In this document: positions 10,022 to 19,779 of the stretch, piece by piece
How positions within the stretch are numbered: position 1 is the stretch's first letter
How the letters are laid out: each line of letters begins with the position of its first letter
Assembly (NCBI GenBank): GCA_019635015.1
Contig: JAHCAG010000003.1
Coordinates: 62,001-126,000 of the forward strand
Length of the DNA: 64,000 nt
Direction of reading: 5' to 3'
Source: Burkholderiales bacterium
Lineage (GTDB): Bacteria; Pseudomonadota; Gammaproteobacteria; Burkholderiales; SG8-41
The notes under the pieces: model-generated
Database searches by the model: none
Seen by the model: the letters and a program-made list of their open reading frames with translations, nothing else
What the model was told of the DNA's origin: nothing
Program-made: the position numbers and the translations under genes

Positions 10022-12331
10022 ATGTCCGTTCGTTGGTGGGCCTTCCCACTATTACTGGTGTTTTCGCTGCTTGCAGCCGGGAGTCTGGTTGTCGGTTTCG
10101 CTGCGGTCGTCATCTATCCGACGCTGCCGACACTTGATGTCCTGACCGATTACCAGCCCAAAATCCCCCTGCGCATCTACAGCGCTGACGGCCAGCTGAT
10201 TGGCGAGTTTGGCGAGGAACGCCGCGCCGTGGTTTCGCTGGACCAGGTTCCCGGGAGTCTGGTCGATGCCATCGTCGCCGCCGAAGACGAGCGGTTTTAC
10301 CAGCACGGCGGGGTCGATTATGTGGGTGTTGCCAGGGCTGCCCTGTCCAATTTCGCTTCCGGCGGTGTGCGCCAGGGGGCATCCACGATCACGATGCAGG
10401 TCGCGCGCAACTTCTTCCTGACCAAGGAAAAAACGCTGACCCGCAAGTTCAACGAGATGCTGCTGGCGTTCAAGATCGAGTCCAGCCTGAGCAAGCAGCA
10501 GATCCTTGAACTCTACATAAACCAGATTTTCCTGGGACAACGCGCTTACGGTTTTGCCGCCGCCGCGCAGATCTACTATGGCAAGCCGCTGGCACAACTC
10601 ACACTGGCAGAACATGCGATGCTTGCCGGCCTGCCCAAGGCGCCATCGCGGTTCAACCCGGTCACCAATCCGGCACGCGCAAAACTGCGCCAGCAATACG
10701 TGCTCAGGCGCATGCGCGAACTCGGCATGATCACCGAGGCGCAATTCGCCGATGCCGCGGCGGCAGTCCCGCCGGCACGGCAGTCCTTCAACGAAAATGC
10801 CGTGCGTGCCGACTTTTTTGCCGAAATGGTGCGGGCACAGATGTTCGAGCGTTTCGGTGAAGCAACCTACACCCGCGGACTGCGGGTTTACACGACGCTG
10901 TTGTCCGAGCATCAGCGCGCAGCCTATCTTGCCTTGCGCAAGGGGGTGATCGACTACGACCGGCGGCATGGTTACCGCGGACCCGAAGCCTATGTCGACC
11001 TCGCCGGCGAATTGACCGATGAACGGCTGGAAGACGCCCTTCAGGATTATTCCGACAGCGATGACCTGCTGGTGGCCGTCGTGCTGGACGCCGCACCGAA
11101 ACAGGTCCGTGTATATCGCCCCGGCGGGGAACGGATCGTGATTGCAGAGGACGGACTGAAGTTTGCCGCCCGCATGCTCGGCGAAAAGGCGGCACCCAAC
11201 CAGCGCATCCGTCGTGGTGCCGTCGTGCGCATCAACAGGGACGAAAAAGGGCGCTGGCACCTGACGCAGATACCGGCGGCAGAATCCGCGCTGGTGGCGG
11301 CTGATCCACGCACCGGCGCCATCCGCGCACTGGTCGGCGGTTTTGATTTCAACCGCAACCAGTTCAACCATGTCACCCAGGCCATGCGCCAGCCCGGCTC
11401 CAGTTTCAAGCCCTTCATTTATTCCGCGGCGCTGGAGAAAGGATTCACCGCGGCCACGGTGATCAACGATGCGCCGCTGACCTTCACGGCCGCGCAGACC
11501 GGGTCCGAGCCCTGGGAGCCGAAAAACTACGACGGAAAATTCGACGGTCCGATGCGCCTGCGCACTGCGCTGGCGAAATCGAAGAATCTGGTCTCGGTCC
11601 GCGTGCTGCAGGCGATCACGCCCCAGTATGCCCAGGATTACATCGGCCGCTTCGGTTTCGACCCCAAACTGCACCCGCCGTACCTGACCATGGCGCTGGG
11701 CGCAGGCACGGTGACGCCGATGCAGATGCTGGGCGCCTACTCGGTGTTCGCCAACGGCGGTTATCGCGTGAGCCCGCATTTCATCGAACGTGTGGAAGAC
11801 GGCAAGGGCAACGTGCTGCTGGTCAACCAGCCCCAGGTTGCCGGCGAATCCGCCGAGCGCGTGATCGATGCCCGCAACGCGTTCATCATGTCGAGCATCA
11901 TGCGTGATGTGGTGCGCGCGGGCACTGCGACGCGGGCAATGCGTCTCAAACGCGGCGATCTGGCCGGCAAAACCGGAACCACCAATGAGTTTGTCGATGC
12001 CTGGTTCTGCGGTTTCCAGCCGAATCTTGTGGCGGTGGCCTGGGTGGGTTTCGACCGGCCAAGAACGCTCGGACGCAACGAAACCGGCGGCAACACCGCG
12101 TTGCCGATCTGGATTGATTACATGTCGGCAGCGCTGAAAAATGTGCCGGAAGAGCCTTTCGGCCCTCCGGCCGGGGTCATGGCCATGCAGGTCGATCCGG
12201 AAACCGGGGTGCGCACGACGGGTGGCGGGGTCAGCGAGTATTTCTATCAGGAGTTTCCCGCGCCTGATCATGCCGAGGCCGTGCCGGGCTCCGAGAAACT
12301 GCCCGACGACGCCCGGAACCAGCTGTTCTAG
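10022..12331 (+). CDS. mrcA: Penicillin-binding protein 1A (bifunctional transglycosylase/transpeptidase)
   Basis: This class A PBP polymerises and cross-links peptidoglycan in the periplasm. An N-terminal membrane anchor covers about residues 7-32. The GT51 glycosyltransferase domain has EDERFYQHGG with catalytic Glu88 and the QGASTITMQ motif. The PBP1A-type OB-like insert lies around residues 310-420. The transpeptidase domain shows SSFK with nucleophile Ser460, the SKN motif in AKSKNLVSV and the KTGT box at 650-653. Length is 769 residues, slightly short for PBP1A but with all motifs present. No clear ribosome binding site precedes the ATG. Divergent location next to pilM is common in proteobacteria. 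Confidence 0.96.
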   Translation: MSVRWWAFPLLLVFSLLAAGSLVVGFAAVVIYPTLPTLDVLTDYQPKIPLRIYSADGQLIGEFGEERRAVVSLDQVPGSLVDAIVAAEDERFYQHGGVDYVGVARAALSNFASGGVRQGASTITMQVARNFFLTKEKTLTRKFNEMLLAFKIESSLSKQQILELYINQIFLGQRAYGFAAAAQIYYGKPLAQLTLAEHAMLAGLPKAPSRFNPVTNPARAKLRQQYVLRRMRELGMITEAQFADAAAAVPPARQSFNENAVRADFFAEMVRAQMFERFGEATYTRGLRVYTTLLSEHQRAAYLALRKGVIDYDRRHGYRGPEAYVDLAGELTDERLEDALQDYSDSDDLLVAVVLDAAPKQVRVYRPGGERIVIAEDGLKFAARMLGEKAAPNQRIRRGAVVRINRDEKGRWHLTQIPAAESALVAADPRTGAIRALVGGFDFNRNQFNHVTQAMRQPGSSFKPFIYSAALEKGFTAATVINDAPLTFTAAQTGSEPWEPKNYDGKFDGPMRLRTALAKSKNLVSVRVLQAITPQYAQDYIGRFGFDPKLHPPYLTMALGAGTVTPMQMLGAYSVFANGGYRVSPHFIERVEDGKGNVLLVNQPQVAGESAERVIDARNAFIMSSIMRDVVRAGTATRAMRLKRGDLAGKTGTTNEFVDAWFCGFQPNLVAVAWVGFDRPRTLGRNETGGNTALPIWIDYMSAALKNVPEEPFGPPAGVMAMQVDPETGVRTTGGGVSEYFYQEFPAPDHAEAVPGSEKLPDDARNQLF

Positions 12332-12340
12332 GAGCGGCAG

Positions 12341-12943
12341 ATGTCCAGAGAGCGGGGCCGCGACGACACACGCCGCGCGATAGCGGTACACGCGGCGCGG
12401 TTGATGGCGCAGGACGGCATCGAAGATTATCGCCTGGCCAAGCGCAAGGCCGCGAAACTGCTGGGGATTCCCGATGCGCGACGGCTGCCGAACAACGACG
12501 AGATTGACGCCGCGTTGCGCGAGTACCGGGACATTTACCAGGGGGAAGGCCACGGCCTGCGAATCCGCCGGTTGCGTGAGCGGGCGCTGCAGGCGATGCG
12601 GGAACTTGCGGATTTCGAACCGCATCTGACCGGCTCGGTGCTGTCAGGGATTGCCGGTCCCTATGCCGTGATCCACCTGCAACTGTTTACCGAAAACCCG
12701 AAGGCGGTCGAACTGTTCCTGATCGATCGCGGCATCGCTTACAGAACCAGCCAGGTCCGGCTCTACGCCGGGCAGGAACTGCGGGTGCTGCCGGTATTCA
12801 GTCTGGAAGGCGAAGAGGCGGAAATCGAAATTACCGTACTTGATGCACGCGACCTGCGCGCGCCGATACGGGCCACCGCGGAAGGTCGCACCATTGATCG
12901 CGCAAGATTGAATGCCGTGGAGGTGCTCCTGCAGGAACCATAG
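12341..12943 (+). CDS. Conserved-looking protein, possibly with a degenerate nucleotidyltransferase fold
   Basis: I cannot name this 200-residue cytoplasmic protein. The first 70 residues are basic and helical (LAKRKAAKLLGIPDARRLPNNDEID). The middle segment TGSVLSGIAGPYAVIHLQLF resembles the start of a nucleotidyltransferase fold (GS, turn, strand), but the positions where catalytic aspartates would sit are Val, His and Gln, so any such activity is doubtful. A good GGAG overlaps the mrcA stop region nine bases upstream, so it is probably cotranscribed with mrcA. It ends facing hemB with an 18-base gap. Confidence 0.8.
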   Translation: MSRERGRDDTRRAIAVHAARLMAQDGIEDYRLAKRKAAKLLGIPDARRLPNNDEIDAALREYRDIYQGEGHGLRIRRLRERALQAMRELADFEPHLTGSVLSGIAGPYAVIHLQLFTENPKAVELFLIDRGIAYRTSQVRLYAGQELRVLPVFSLEGEEAEIEITVLDARDLRAPIRATAEGRTIDRARLNAVEVLLQEP

Positions 12944-12961
12944 GGGCGACCGGTCCGGTGT

Positions 12962-14031
<1,070 letters not shown>

Positions 14032-14037
14032 CCCGAT

Positions 14038-14160
14038 TATAGCCGTCTGATATTGCAGACGGCTTTGGCTGTCTCCCGCTTCTCCTCCCTGAGCGGGTGC
14101 CTTAATTCTAGTTAAGGCTCTTCGCCCCCGGTTTACTCCCCTTATAACCGGGGGCTTTTT
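14038..14160 (+). ncRNA. Probable small RNA with four hairpins and anti-Shine-Dalgarno loops
   Basis: On the plus strand, four perfect hairpins follow one another: 14041-14064 (9 bp, loop ATATTG), 14075-14097 (6 bp, loop TCTCCTCCCTG), 14099-14118 (7 bp) and 14124-14155 (10 bp, loop TACTCCCCTTAT), the last followed by TTTTT. The order is that of a roughly 120-nt transcript ending in an intrinsic terminator. The flanking genes hemB and engB are both on the minus strand, so no annotated plus-strand mRNA needs this terminator. Loop 2 carries CTCCTCCC, which includes the CCTCC anti-Shine-Dalgarno core, and loop 4 is also C-rich. The U-tract overlaps the engB stop codon. From memory, a toxic small RNA with this kind of loop has been described from betaproteobacteria, but I cannot confirm family membership here. 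Confidence 0.75.
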
Positions 14161-14752
14161 ATTTTCTCAGCCAGCGGGTGATGACCGCCTGGGCTTCACG
14201 CACGCCGGTCTTGTCGGTGCCGGAAAAAATCTGCACGGTCGCTTCCCCCGGATGGCGGGCAAGCTCGAGTCGGGTCTGCTTCAGCATGGCCTCCGCATCC
14301 CGCCGGTTCAGCTTGTCGGACTTGGTCAACAGCACATGCACGGGTTTGTTGCTGGGCGCCAGCCACGCCAGCATCTGCCGGTCGAGTTCAGTCAGTCCAC
14401 GCCGTATGTCAACAATAATTATCAATAAAATCAATGAGTTACGATTAGAGATGTAAGTGCCAATTAACTCATCCCAGCGTTCCTGTTCGGGGCGCGGCAC
14501 TTTGGCATAACCGTAGCCGGGCAAATCCACCAGCGAGCAGTGGTTGCCCATGTCGAAAAAATTGATGGCCTGGGTGCGCCCCGGCGTTTTGCTGACGAAG
14601 GCCAGTTTTTTACGGTTGGCCAGGGCATTGATGGCGGTCGACTTGCCGGAGTTGGAACGGCCGGCGAACGCCACCTCGGCGCCCTGATCGGGCGGCATGT
14701 CGCCGAGCTGGTGGACGGCGTAACGGAATTCGAGTTGCGAAAACAGGGACAC
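14159..14752 (-). CDS. engB: Ribosome biogenesis GTP-binding protein EngB/YihA
   Basis: EngB is an essential TRAFAC GTPase that helps assemble the large ribosomal subunit. The P-loop GRSNSGKST is at residues 31-39. The G3 motif is DLPGYGYAKV and the G4 motif is TKSDK. It is 197 residues with a GTG start at 14750-14752. Around residues 99-115 the segment NSLILLIIIVDIRRG is encoded by strikingly AT-rich codons unlike the rest of the gene, and the usual Gly after SLx is Leu. Length relative to the family is unchanged there, so the patch is a substitution and not an insertion. Confidence 0.95.
   Translation of the reverse strand: MSLFSQLEFRYAVHQLGDMPPDQGAEVAFAGRSNSGKSTAINALANRKKLAFVSKTPGRTQAINFFDMGNHCSLVDLPGYGYAKVPRPEQERWDELIGTYISNRNSLILLIIIVDIRRGLTELDRQMLAWLAPSNKPVHVLLTKSDKLNRRDAEAMLKQTRLELARHPGEATVQIFSGTDKTGVREAQAVITRWLRK
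14411..14440 (-). repeat. AT-rich motif copy inside engB
   Basis: Read on the minus strand, TTGATTTTATTGATAATT matches the intergenic sequence at 34717-34734 in 17 of 18 positions. It lies inside coding sequence of otherwise high GC. Confidence 0.4.
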
Positions 14753-14842
14753 TGCCCATTATCGCCCGCCATCGCAGTGCACGGGGCAAAATACTATAAA
14801 ATACAACCCTTTTTTACCGATTGCATGAACCGAGGAGCACGC

Positions 14843-15505
14843 ATGGAACACTGCCAACCGACCCGCAGCCCGCAAATCTGGCGACCCTTACTCGCCGCGG
14901 CACTGCTGCTGGTGGCGCAGGGCGTTGTCGCGCAAGGCGTGATCAAGGGAGACCCGGCCAAGGCGCAGCAGATCATCACCCAGCTCTGTGTGGCCTGCCA
15001 TGCTGCTGACGGCAACAGTCCGATTCCGGCGAATCCCAGCCTGGCGGCCCAGCATCCGGAGTACACCTACAGGCAGCTGATGAACTTCAAGCCGCAGGGT
15101 GGCAAGCCGGCCGAACGCAACAATGCCGTGATGGCCGGCATGGTGGCCAGCCTGTCCGAAGATGACATGAAGAACATCGCGGCCTATTTTGCGGCGCAGA
15201 AAGCCAGGCCGGGCGTCGCGCGCGACGCCAACCTCGCCAAGCAGGGCGAGGCCATCTACCGCGGCGGCATCATGGCCAAGGGCGTTGCAGCCTGCGCGTC
15301 CTGTCATGCGCCCAATGGTGCCGGCATGCCTGCGCAGTACCCGCGGCTGGCCGGCCAGCATGCCGAGTACACTGCGGGCCAGCTCAAGGCCTTCCGCTCC
15401 GGGCAGCGCGCCAACGATCCTGCAAAGATGATGCGCGGGGTCGCCGCAAGACTGAGCGATCAGGAAATCGCCGCAGTGTCCGAATACATCGCGGGCCTGC
15501 GCTGA
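14843..15505 (+). CDS. Diheme cytochrome c4 family protein
   Basis: This is a periplasmic electron carrier of two class I cytochrome c domains, typically feeding terminal oxidases. A signal peptide covers about residues 1-31. Heme attachment motifs are CVACH at 49-53 and CASCH at 151-155, with candidate axial methionines in NNAVMAGM and DPAKMMRG. The start at 14843 is chosen because GAGGAG sits five bases upstream; an in-frame ATG at 14825 lacks this. The mature part resembles c4 in length (about 190 residues) and internal duplication. The AT-rich spacer 14753-14842, with TATAAA at 14795, probably holds its promoter. An intrinsic terminator follows the gene. Confidence 0.94.
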   Translation: MEHCQPTRSPQIWRPLLAAALLLVAQGVVAQGVIKGDPAKAQQIITQLCVACHAADGNSPIPANPSLAAQHPEYTYRQLMNFKPQGGKPAERNNAVMAGMVASLSEDDMKNIAAYFAAQKARPGVARDANLAKQGEAIYRGGIMAKGVAACASCHAPNGAGMPAQYPRLAGQHAEYTAGQLKAFRSGQRANDPAKMMRGVAARLSDQEIAAVSEYIAGLR

Positions 15506-15536
15506 CAGCCGTAACGTTGCTGTTCTGCCGCACCGG

Positions 15537-15563
15537 GGGAGACTGCACCAGTCTCCCTTTTTT
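15537..15563 (+). terminator. Intrinsic terminator after cytochrome c4
   Basis: GGGAGACTG and CAGTCTCCC form a perfect 9-bp stem with a CAC loop followed by six T residues. It separates the cytochrome c4 gene from resB. Confidence 0.9.
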
Positions 15564-15590
15564 ATCTGCGTTCAGTTGACCGTCCATCCA

Positions 15591-17636
15591 ATGGCCCAGC
15601 ACACCCGAACCCGCGCCGCATATGACCTGCTGTCGTCGATGCGTTTCGCAATCAGCCTGCTCACCGTTCTGGCGATTGCCTCGGTGGTCGGCACCGTACT
15701 GAAGCAGGCCGAGCCCTATCCCAACTACATCTCGCAGTTCGGCCCGTTCTGGTTCCCGGTGTTCGAAATGCTGGGGCTCTACGACGTGTACCACGCGGCA
15801 TGGTTCCTCGCGATTCTCGGATTCCTGGTGCTGTCCACCAGCCTGTGCATCTATCGCAACGGTCCGGCGATGCTTCGGGAAATGCGCAATTTCCGCGAAC
15901 AGGCCACCGAGCGTTCCCTGCAGCACATCCGGCATCGCGCGGAATATGAGCTTGCGACGCCGGCCGCGGCTGTACTGCAGCGGGCAACTGCTTACCTGGC
16001 GGCGCAGGGATTCCGGTTCCGCACGACAGTGCGCGGCGAGGACACGCTGATCGCGGCCAAGGCCGGCAGCTATCACCGCAGTGGTTACCTGCTGACCCAT
16101 TGCGGCATTGTCGTGATCTGCGTCGGCGGCCTGCTCGACGGCAACGTTCCGCTGAAGCTGCGGCAGCTGGCCGGCCAGGTCGTGCTGGAAACCCGCGATG
16201 TGCCGCAAAGCCAGGTGCCGCCGCAAAGCCGCCTGTCGCCCTCCAATCCGTCGTTCCGCGGCAACGTCAACATTCCCGAAGGCACCAGTGCCAATGTCGT
16301 TTTCCAGAACGTCGCCGATGGTTACCTGGTGCAGGACCTGCCCTTTACCATCGCCCTGAAAAAATTCCACATAGAGCATTATTCGACGGGACAGCCGCGT
16401 GATTTCGCCAGCGACATCGTCGTCGTCGATCACGAGACCGGCGAACGTTTCGAACGCACCATCCGCGTCAATCACCCGTTTGTCCACAGGGGCATCGCCA
16501 TCTACCAGGCAAGTTTCGCCGACGGCGGCACCCGCATGCAGCTGAAGGGCTGGCCATTGCTCTCGCCGAAGGTTGCGCCCTTCGATGTGGCCGGCGCGGT
16601 CAACCAGGCGACCCGCATCACCAGCGGCGACACCGAAATCCGGGTCGAGCTCTCGGACTTCCGGCCGTTCAACATCGAGGACCTCAGCGCCAATTCCGCC
16701 GAGAGCTCGCGCATTGAAGTCGCCAGCGTATCGAAAAAAGTGCTTGCCCAGCTGGGCTCCGGCGCAGCCGACCTTTCAAAAAAGGACTTGCGCAACGTCG
16801 GACCGAGTTTCCAGTACCGGCTACGCGATGCCCAGGGCCAGGCTCGCGAGTTCAGCAATTACATGCTGCCGCTGCAGCTTGAGGGCTCCTGGTACCTGAT
16901 GACCGGAGTGCGTTCAAATCCCAATGAAGGTTTCCGTTTTTTGCGCCTGCCACTTGATCCGGACGGCCGCATCGACGGGCACATGCAGCTGCGCGCCGTG
17001 CTGCTCGACGAAAAAGCCTGGCCGGAAATAGGGCGCCGCTTCGCGCGCAATGCAGTGAGCGGCTCGACGGTGCCGGCGGAGATGCGGGCGCGGCTCGCCG
17101 AGAGCGCGGAGAAGGTGTTGCAGTTGTTCGCCATGCGCGGCTTTGAATCTGTCGGCCAGTTCATCGAGAAAGGCATTCCCCGGGCGGAGCAGGAGAAAGC
17201 CGCCGATGTCTACGTGAAGGTGCTGGAAGGTGCGGCGCTGGAGGCCCTGCAGCTCGCTCGCGAGCGGGCGAAGCTGCCGCCGGCGACCTTCGAACCGCAG
17301 ACCCTGCGTTTTGTCCGCGACACACTGACCTCGGTCAGCGACAGCTTTGCCTATGGTGCGCCGGTCTACCTGCAGCTGGTCCAGTACGAGGAAGTGAAGG
17401 CCTCCGGCCTGCAGCTGACCCGCGCCCCCGGCCAGAACATCGTCTACGGCGGTTCGCTGATGCTGGTGCTGGGGGTGTTCGCGATGCTCTACATCCGCGA
17501 ACGGCGGATCTGGTTGCTGGTCAAACCGGCGCAGGGCAAGATGCTGCTGGCGATGGCCACCAACCGCCAGACGCTGGAAAATGAACGTGAATTCGAACGC
17601 CACAAGGCCGCCCTGGCCGGGGCCGTGAAAGGTTGA
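15591..17636 (+). CDS. resB: Cytochrome c biogenesis protein ResB (Ccs1 family)
   Basis: ResB works with CcsA in system II cytochrome c maturation, delivering heme to apocytochromes at the outer face of the inner membrane. Membrane segments are visible near residues 17-38, 65-85 and 158-178, and a last one near the C-terminus (GGSLMLVLGVFAMLYI). A large periplasmic domain lies between the third and the last, including NVNIPEGTSANVVFQN and HPFVHRGIAIYQASF. The ATG at 15591 (681 residues) is preferred over an upstream in-frame TTG at 15576. Its stop is separated from the ccsA ATG by two bases. Confidence 0.94.
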   Translation: MAQHTRTRAAYDLLSSMRFAISLLTVLAIASVVGTVLKQAEPYPNYISQFGPFWFPVFEMLGLYDVYHAAWFLAILGFLVLSTSLCIYRNGPAMLREMRNFREQATERSLQHIRHRAEYELATPAAAVLQRATAYLAAQGFRFRTTVRGEDTLIAAKAGSYHRSGYLLTHCGIVVICVGGLLDGNVPLKLRQLAGQVVLETRDVPQSQVPPQSRLSPSNPSFRGNVNIPEGTSANVVFQNVADGYLVQDLPFTIALKKFHIEHYSTGQPRDFASDIVVVDHETGERFERTIRVNHPFVHRGIAIYQASFADGGTRMQLKGWPLLSPKVAPFDVAGAVNQATRITSGDTEIRVELSDFRPFNIEDLSANSAESSRIEVASVSKKVLAQLGSGAADLSKKDLRNVGPSFQYRLRDAQGQAREFSNYMLPLQLEGSWYLMTGVRSNPNEGFRFLRLPLDPDGRIDGHMQLRAVLLDEKAWPEIGRRFARNAVSGSTVPAEMRARLAESAEKVLQLFAMRGFESVGQFIEKGIPRAEQEKAADVYVKVLEGAALEALQLARERAKLPPATFEPQTLRFVRDTLTSVSDSFAYGAPVYLQLVQYEEVKASGLQLTRAPGQNIVYGGSLMLVLGVFAMLYIRERRIWLLVKPAQGKMLLAMATNRQTLENEREFERHKAALAGAVKG

Positions 17637-17638
17637 TC

Positions 17639-18784
17639 ATGGAACTTGCACAGACACTGCCACAACAGCAATCCTGGCTGCGCCGGCTGTCCTGGTTTGA
17701 CTGGGCCTATGCTGTCGCGCTGCTCGCAGGCGCTGTTGTCGCGCTGAAACTCTACGGCGACTACATGGACGGCTACGAACAGGCCATTCTTGTCGGCACC
17801 GCTCTGTCAGTCGCCGGGCTCGGCTGGCACTGGAAAGCCGTGCGCGTGCTGATGATCGTGCTGGTGGCGGTCAGCCTGTGGAGCATCTCGCTGTACCAGG
17901 GCGACCTTGCCCGCGCCGAGCAGGTGTTTTTCCTCAAGTACATGATCTCCAGCCAGACCGCGATCATGTGGATGTGTTTCCTCTACGCGATGTCCGGCGT
18001 CGCCTACTGGGCCGGCCTGCTGGCGCGCGCCGACGGGCTTGCCCGTGCCGGCACCGGCTTCGCCTGGAGCGCCACCGCGATGGGCTTCATCGGCCTGCTG
18101 GTGCGCTGGTACGAGTCTTACCTGATCGGTACCGACGTCGGCCACATCCCGATCAGCAACCTCTACGAAGTGTTCGTGCTGTTCTGCATCGTCACCGCGC
18201 TGCTCTATCTCTATTACGAAGGCCGCTACGCGACGCGCCGGCTCGGCGCTTTCGTGCTGCTGATCATCCTTGCGGCGGTGTGGTTCATCCTCTGGTACAC
18301 CTTCGACCGCGGCGCGCATGAAATCCAGCCGCTGGTGCCGGCGCTGCAGTCCTGGTGGATGAAAATCCACGTGCCGGCCAACTTCGTCGGTTACGGCGCA
18401 TTTTCAATTGCCGCGATGGTCGGTGTCGCCTACCTGCTTGCGGACAAGGGGCTGCTCAAGAGGGTGTTGCCACCCGCGGAGCTGATGGATGACGTGATGT
18501 ACAAGTGCATCGCCATCGGCTTCGTATTTTTCACCATCGCCACCATCCTCGGCGCGATGTGGGCGGCCGAGGCCTGGGGCGGCTACTGGTCCTGGGATCC
18601 AAAGGAAACCTGGGCGCTGATCGTCTGGCTGAATTACGCGGCCTGGCTGCACACGCGGCTGATCAAGGGCCTGCGCGGGCCGATACTGGCCTGGTGGGCG
18701 ATTGTCGGGCTGCTGGTGACGACCTTTGCCTTCATCGGCGTCAACATGTTCCTGTCCGGGCTGCATTCCTACGGCAGCCTGTAG
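17639..18784 (+). CDS. ccsA: Cytochrome c biogenesis protein CcsA (ResC/CcsB type)
   Basis: CcsA is the heme-handling polytopic partner of ResB. The tryptophan-rich WWD motif reads WGGYWSWDPKETWALIVW near residue 315. Conserved histidines lie before it (KIHVPANFVGYG) and after it (NYAAWLHTRL). About eight membrane segments can be counted over 381 residues. The ATG at 17639 is chosen; the frame extends two codons further to a TTG that overlaps the resB stop. No membrane thioredoxin (CcsX/ResA) gene is next to it in this window. Confidence 0.95.
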   Translation: MELAQTLPQQQSWLRRLSWFDWAYAVALLAGAVVALKLYGDYMDGYEQAILVGTALSVAGLGWHWKAVRVLMIVLVAVSLWSISLYQGDLARAEQVFFLKYMISSQTAIMWMCFLYAMSGVAYWAGLLARADGLARAGTGFAWSATAMGFIGLLVRWYESYLIGTDVGHIPISNLYEVFVLFCIVTALLYLYYEGRYATRRLGAFVLLIILAAVWFILWYTFDRGAHEIQPLVPALQSWWMKIHVPANFVGYGAFSIAAMVGVAYLLADKGLLKRVLPPAELMDDVMYKCIAIGFVFFTIATILGAMWAAEAWGGYWSWDPKETWALIVWLNYAAWLHTRLIKGLRGPILAWWAIVGLLVTTFAFIGVNMFLSGLHSYGSL

Positions 18785-18789
18785 GCGGG

Positions 18790-19767
18790 TCAGGGCGTGA
18801 GCGGTGTCGCGGGCGGCAGTGCCAGCCCGCGTTCCGCGGCAAGCCGGCGCAGGCGGTCGGGGTAATCGGAAATGATGCCGTCGACGCCCCAGTCGATCAT
18901 TCGCGCGATATCGGCGTCATCGTTGACGGTCCACACGACCACTTTCAGCCCGAGCTGATGCGCCTCGCGCAGTTGTTCTCGGATCAGGTCGCCGAAATGG
19001 GGCGACCATACGGCACCCCCCGCCGCTTTCACCATCCGTGCCACCGAACCACCGTAATTGCCGACGTGAAAACCGGCGGTCCATGGCGAAGAAACATCGT
19101 GTGCACGGATGTTATCGAGCCATGGCTGCTGCGCGCTGAGGTACACCGTGGCGATGCCCGGGGCTTCGCGCTGCACCAGCTGCAGCGTGCGCCAGTCGAA
19201 GGACTGTATCGTGACCCGCGATTCGAGCTTCTCCGAACGGATCAGCCCGATCAGCGTCCGCGCAAAAACCGCAGGTGATGCGGTCAGCCGGGGTTGTTCC
19301 GGCGAGATCTTGGTTTCGATGTTGAAACGCACGCTGCTGTTGCCGGCACGGCGAGCCAGATCAAATACCTCGGACAGCCGCGGGATGCGGGCGCCGTCGA
19401 CCGGTTGCTGGGTGGGGAAACGCTGCGCGTAGACCGTCTGCGGCCGGATGCGGCCCACGTCATAGGCCTGCAGTTCCTGCCAGCTCAGCGCATGGATGGC
19501 ATGATCGTTGCGGGTGATCCAGGCACCGCCGGGGCCGCGCGTGATGTCCGGATTCAGCGTCGCGTCGTGGCTGACCACGACCACTCCGTCACGGGTGATC
19601 GCGGTGTCCAGTTCCAGCGTGGTGACCCCGATCGCCAGCGCGCGGGCGAATCCCGGCAGGGTGTTTTCCGGCAGCAGGCCGCGCGCACCGCGGTGGCCCT
19701 GCAGATCAAGGCCCGCCGCGCCACCTGCGGCCATCAGCAGGGCTGCGGCGAGCAGGATCCGGCGCAT
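18790..19767 (-). CDS. glpQ: Glycerophosphodiester phosphodiesterase (periplasmic)
   Basis: This GDPD-family enzyme hydrolyses glycerophosphodiesters to glycerol 3-phosphate and an alcohol. A signal peptide covers about residues 1-19. The catalytic motif HRGARGLLPENT starts at His25, with LELDTAITRDGVVVVSHD carrying metal ligands and the second His. The C-terminal VVVWTVNDDADIARMIDWGVDGIISDYP is the typical end of the TIM barrel. Length is 325 residues. It is the last gene of a three-gene minus-strand unit and converges on ccsA with five bases between. Confidence 0.93.
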   Translation of the reverse strand: MRRILLAAALLMAAGGAAGLDLQGHRGARGLLPENTLPGFARALAIGVTTLELDTAITRDGVVVVSHDATLNPDITRGPGGAWITRNDHAIHALSWQELQAYDVGRIRPQTVYAQRFPTQQPVDGARIPRLSEVFDLARRAGNSSVRFNIETKISPEQPRLTASPAVFARTLIGLIRSEKLESRVTIQSFDWRTLQLVQREAPGIATVYLSAQQPWLDNIRAHDVSSPWTAGFHVGNYGGSVARMVKAAGGAVWSPHFGDLIREQLREAHQLGLKVVVWTVNDDADIARMIDWGVDGIISDYPDRLRRLAAERGLALPPATPLTP

Positions 19768-19779
19768 GCGGGCTTCATG

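Noticed and set aside
10052-12625. 857-codon open frame on the minus strand opposite mrcA
   Set aside because: It mirrors the codon structure of mrcA, whose motifs are unambiguous. The translation is compositionally odd and shows no domain; it is a GC-rich antisense shadow.
14119-14160. Hairpin plus U-tract read as an engB terminator
   Set aside because: The U-run lies on the plus strand only. On the engB strand the hairpin is followed by GAAGAGCC, so it cannot end engB.
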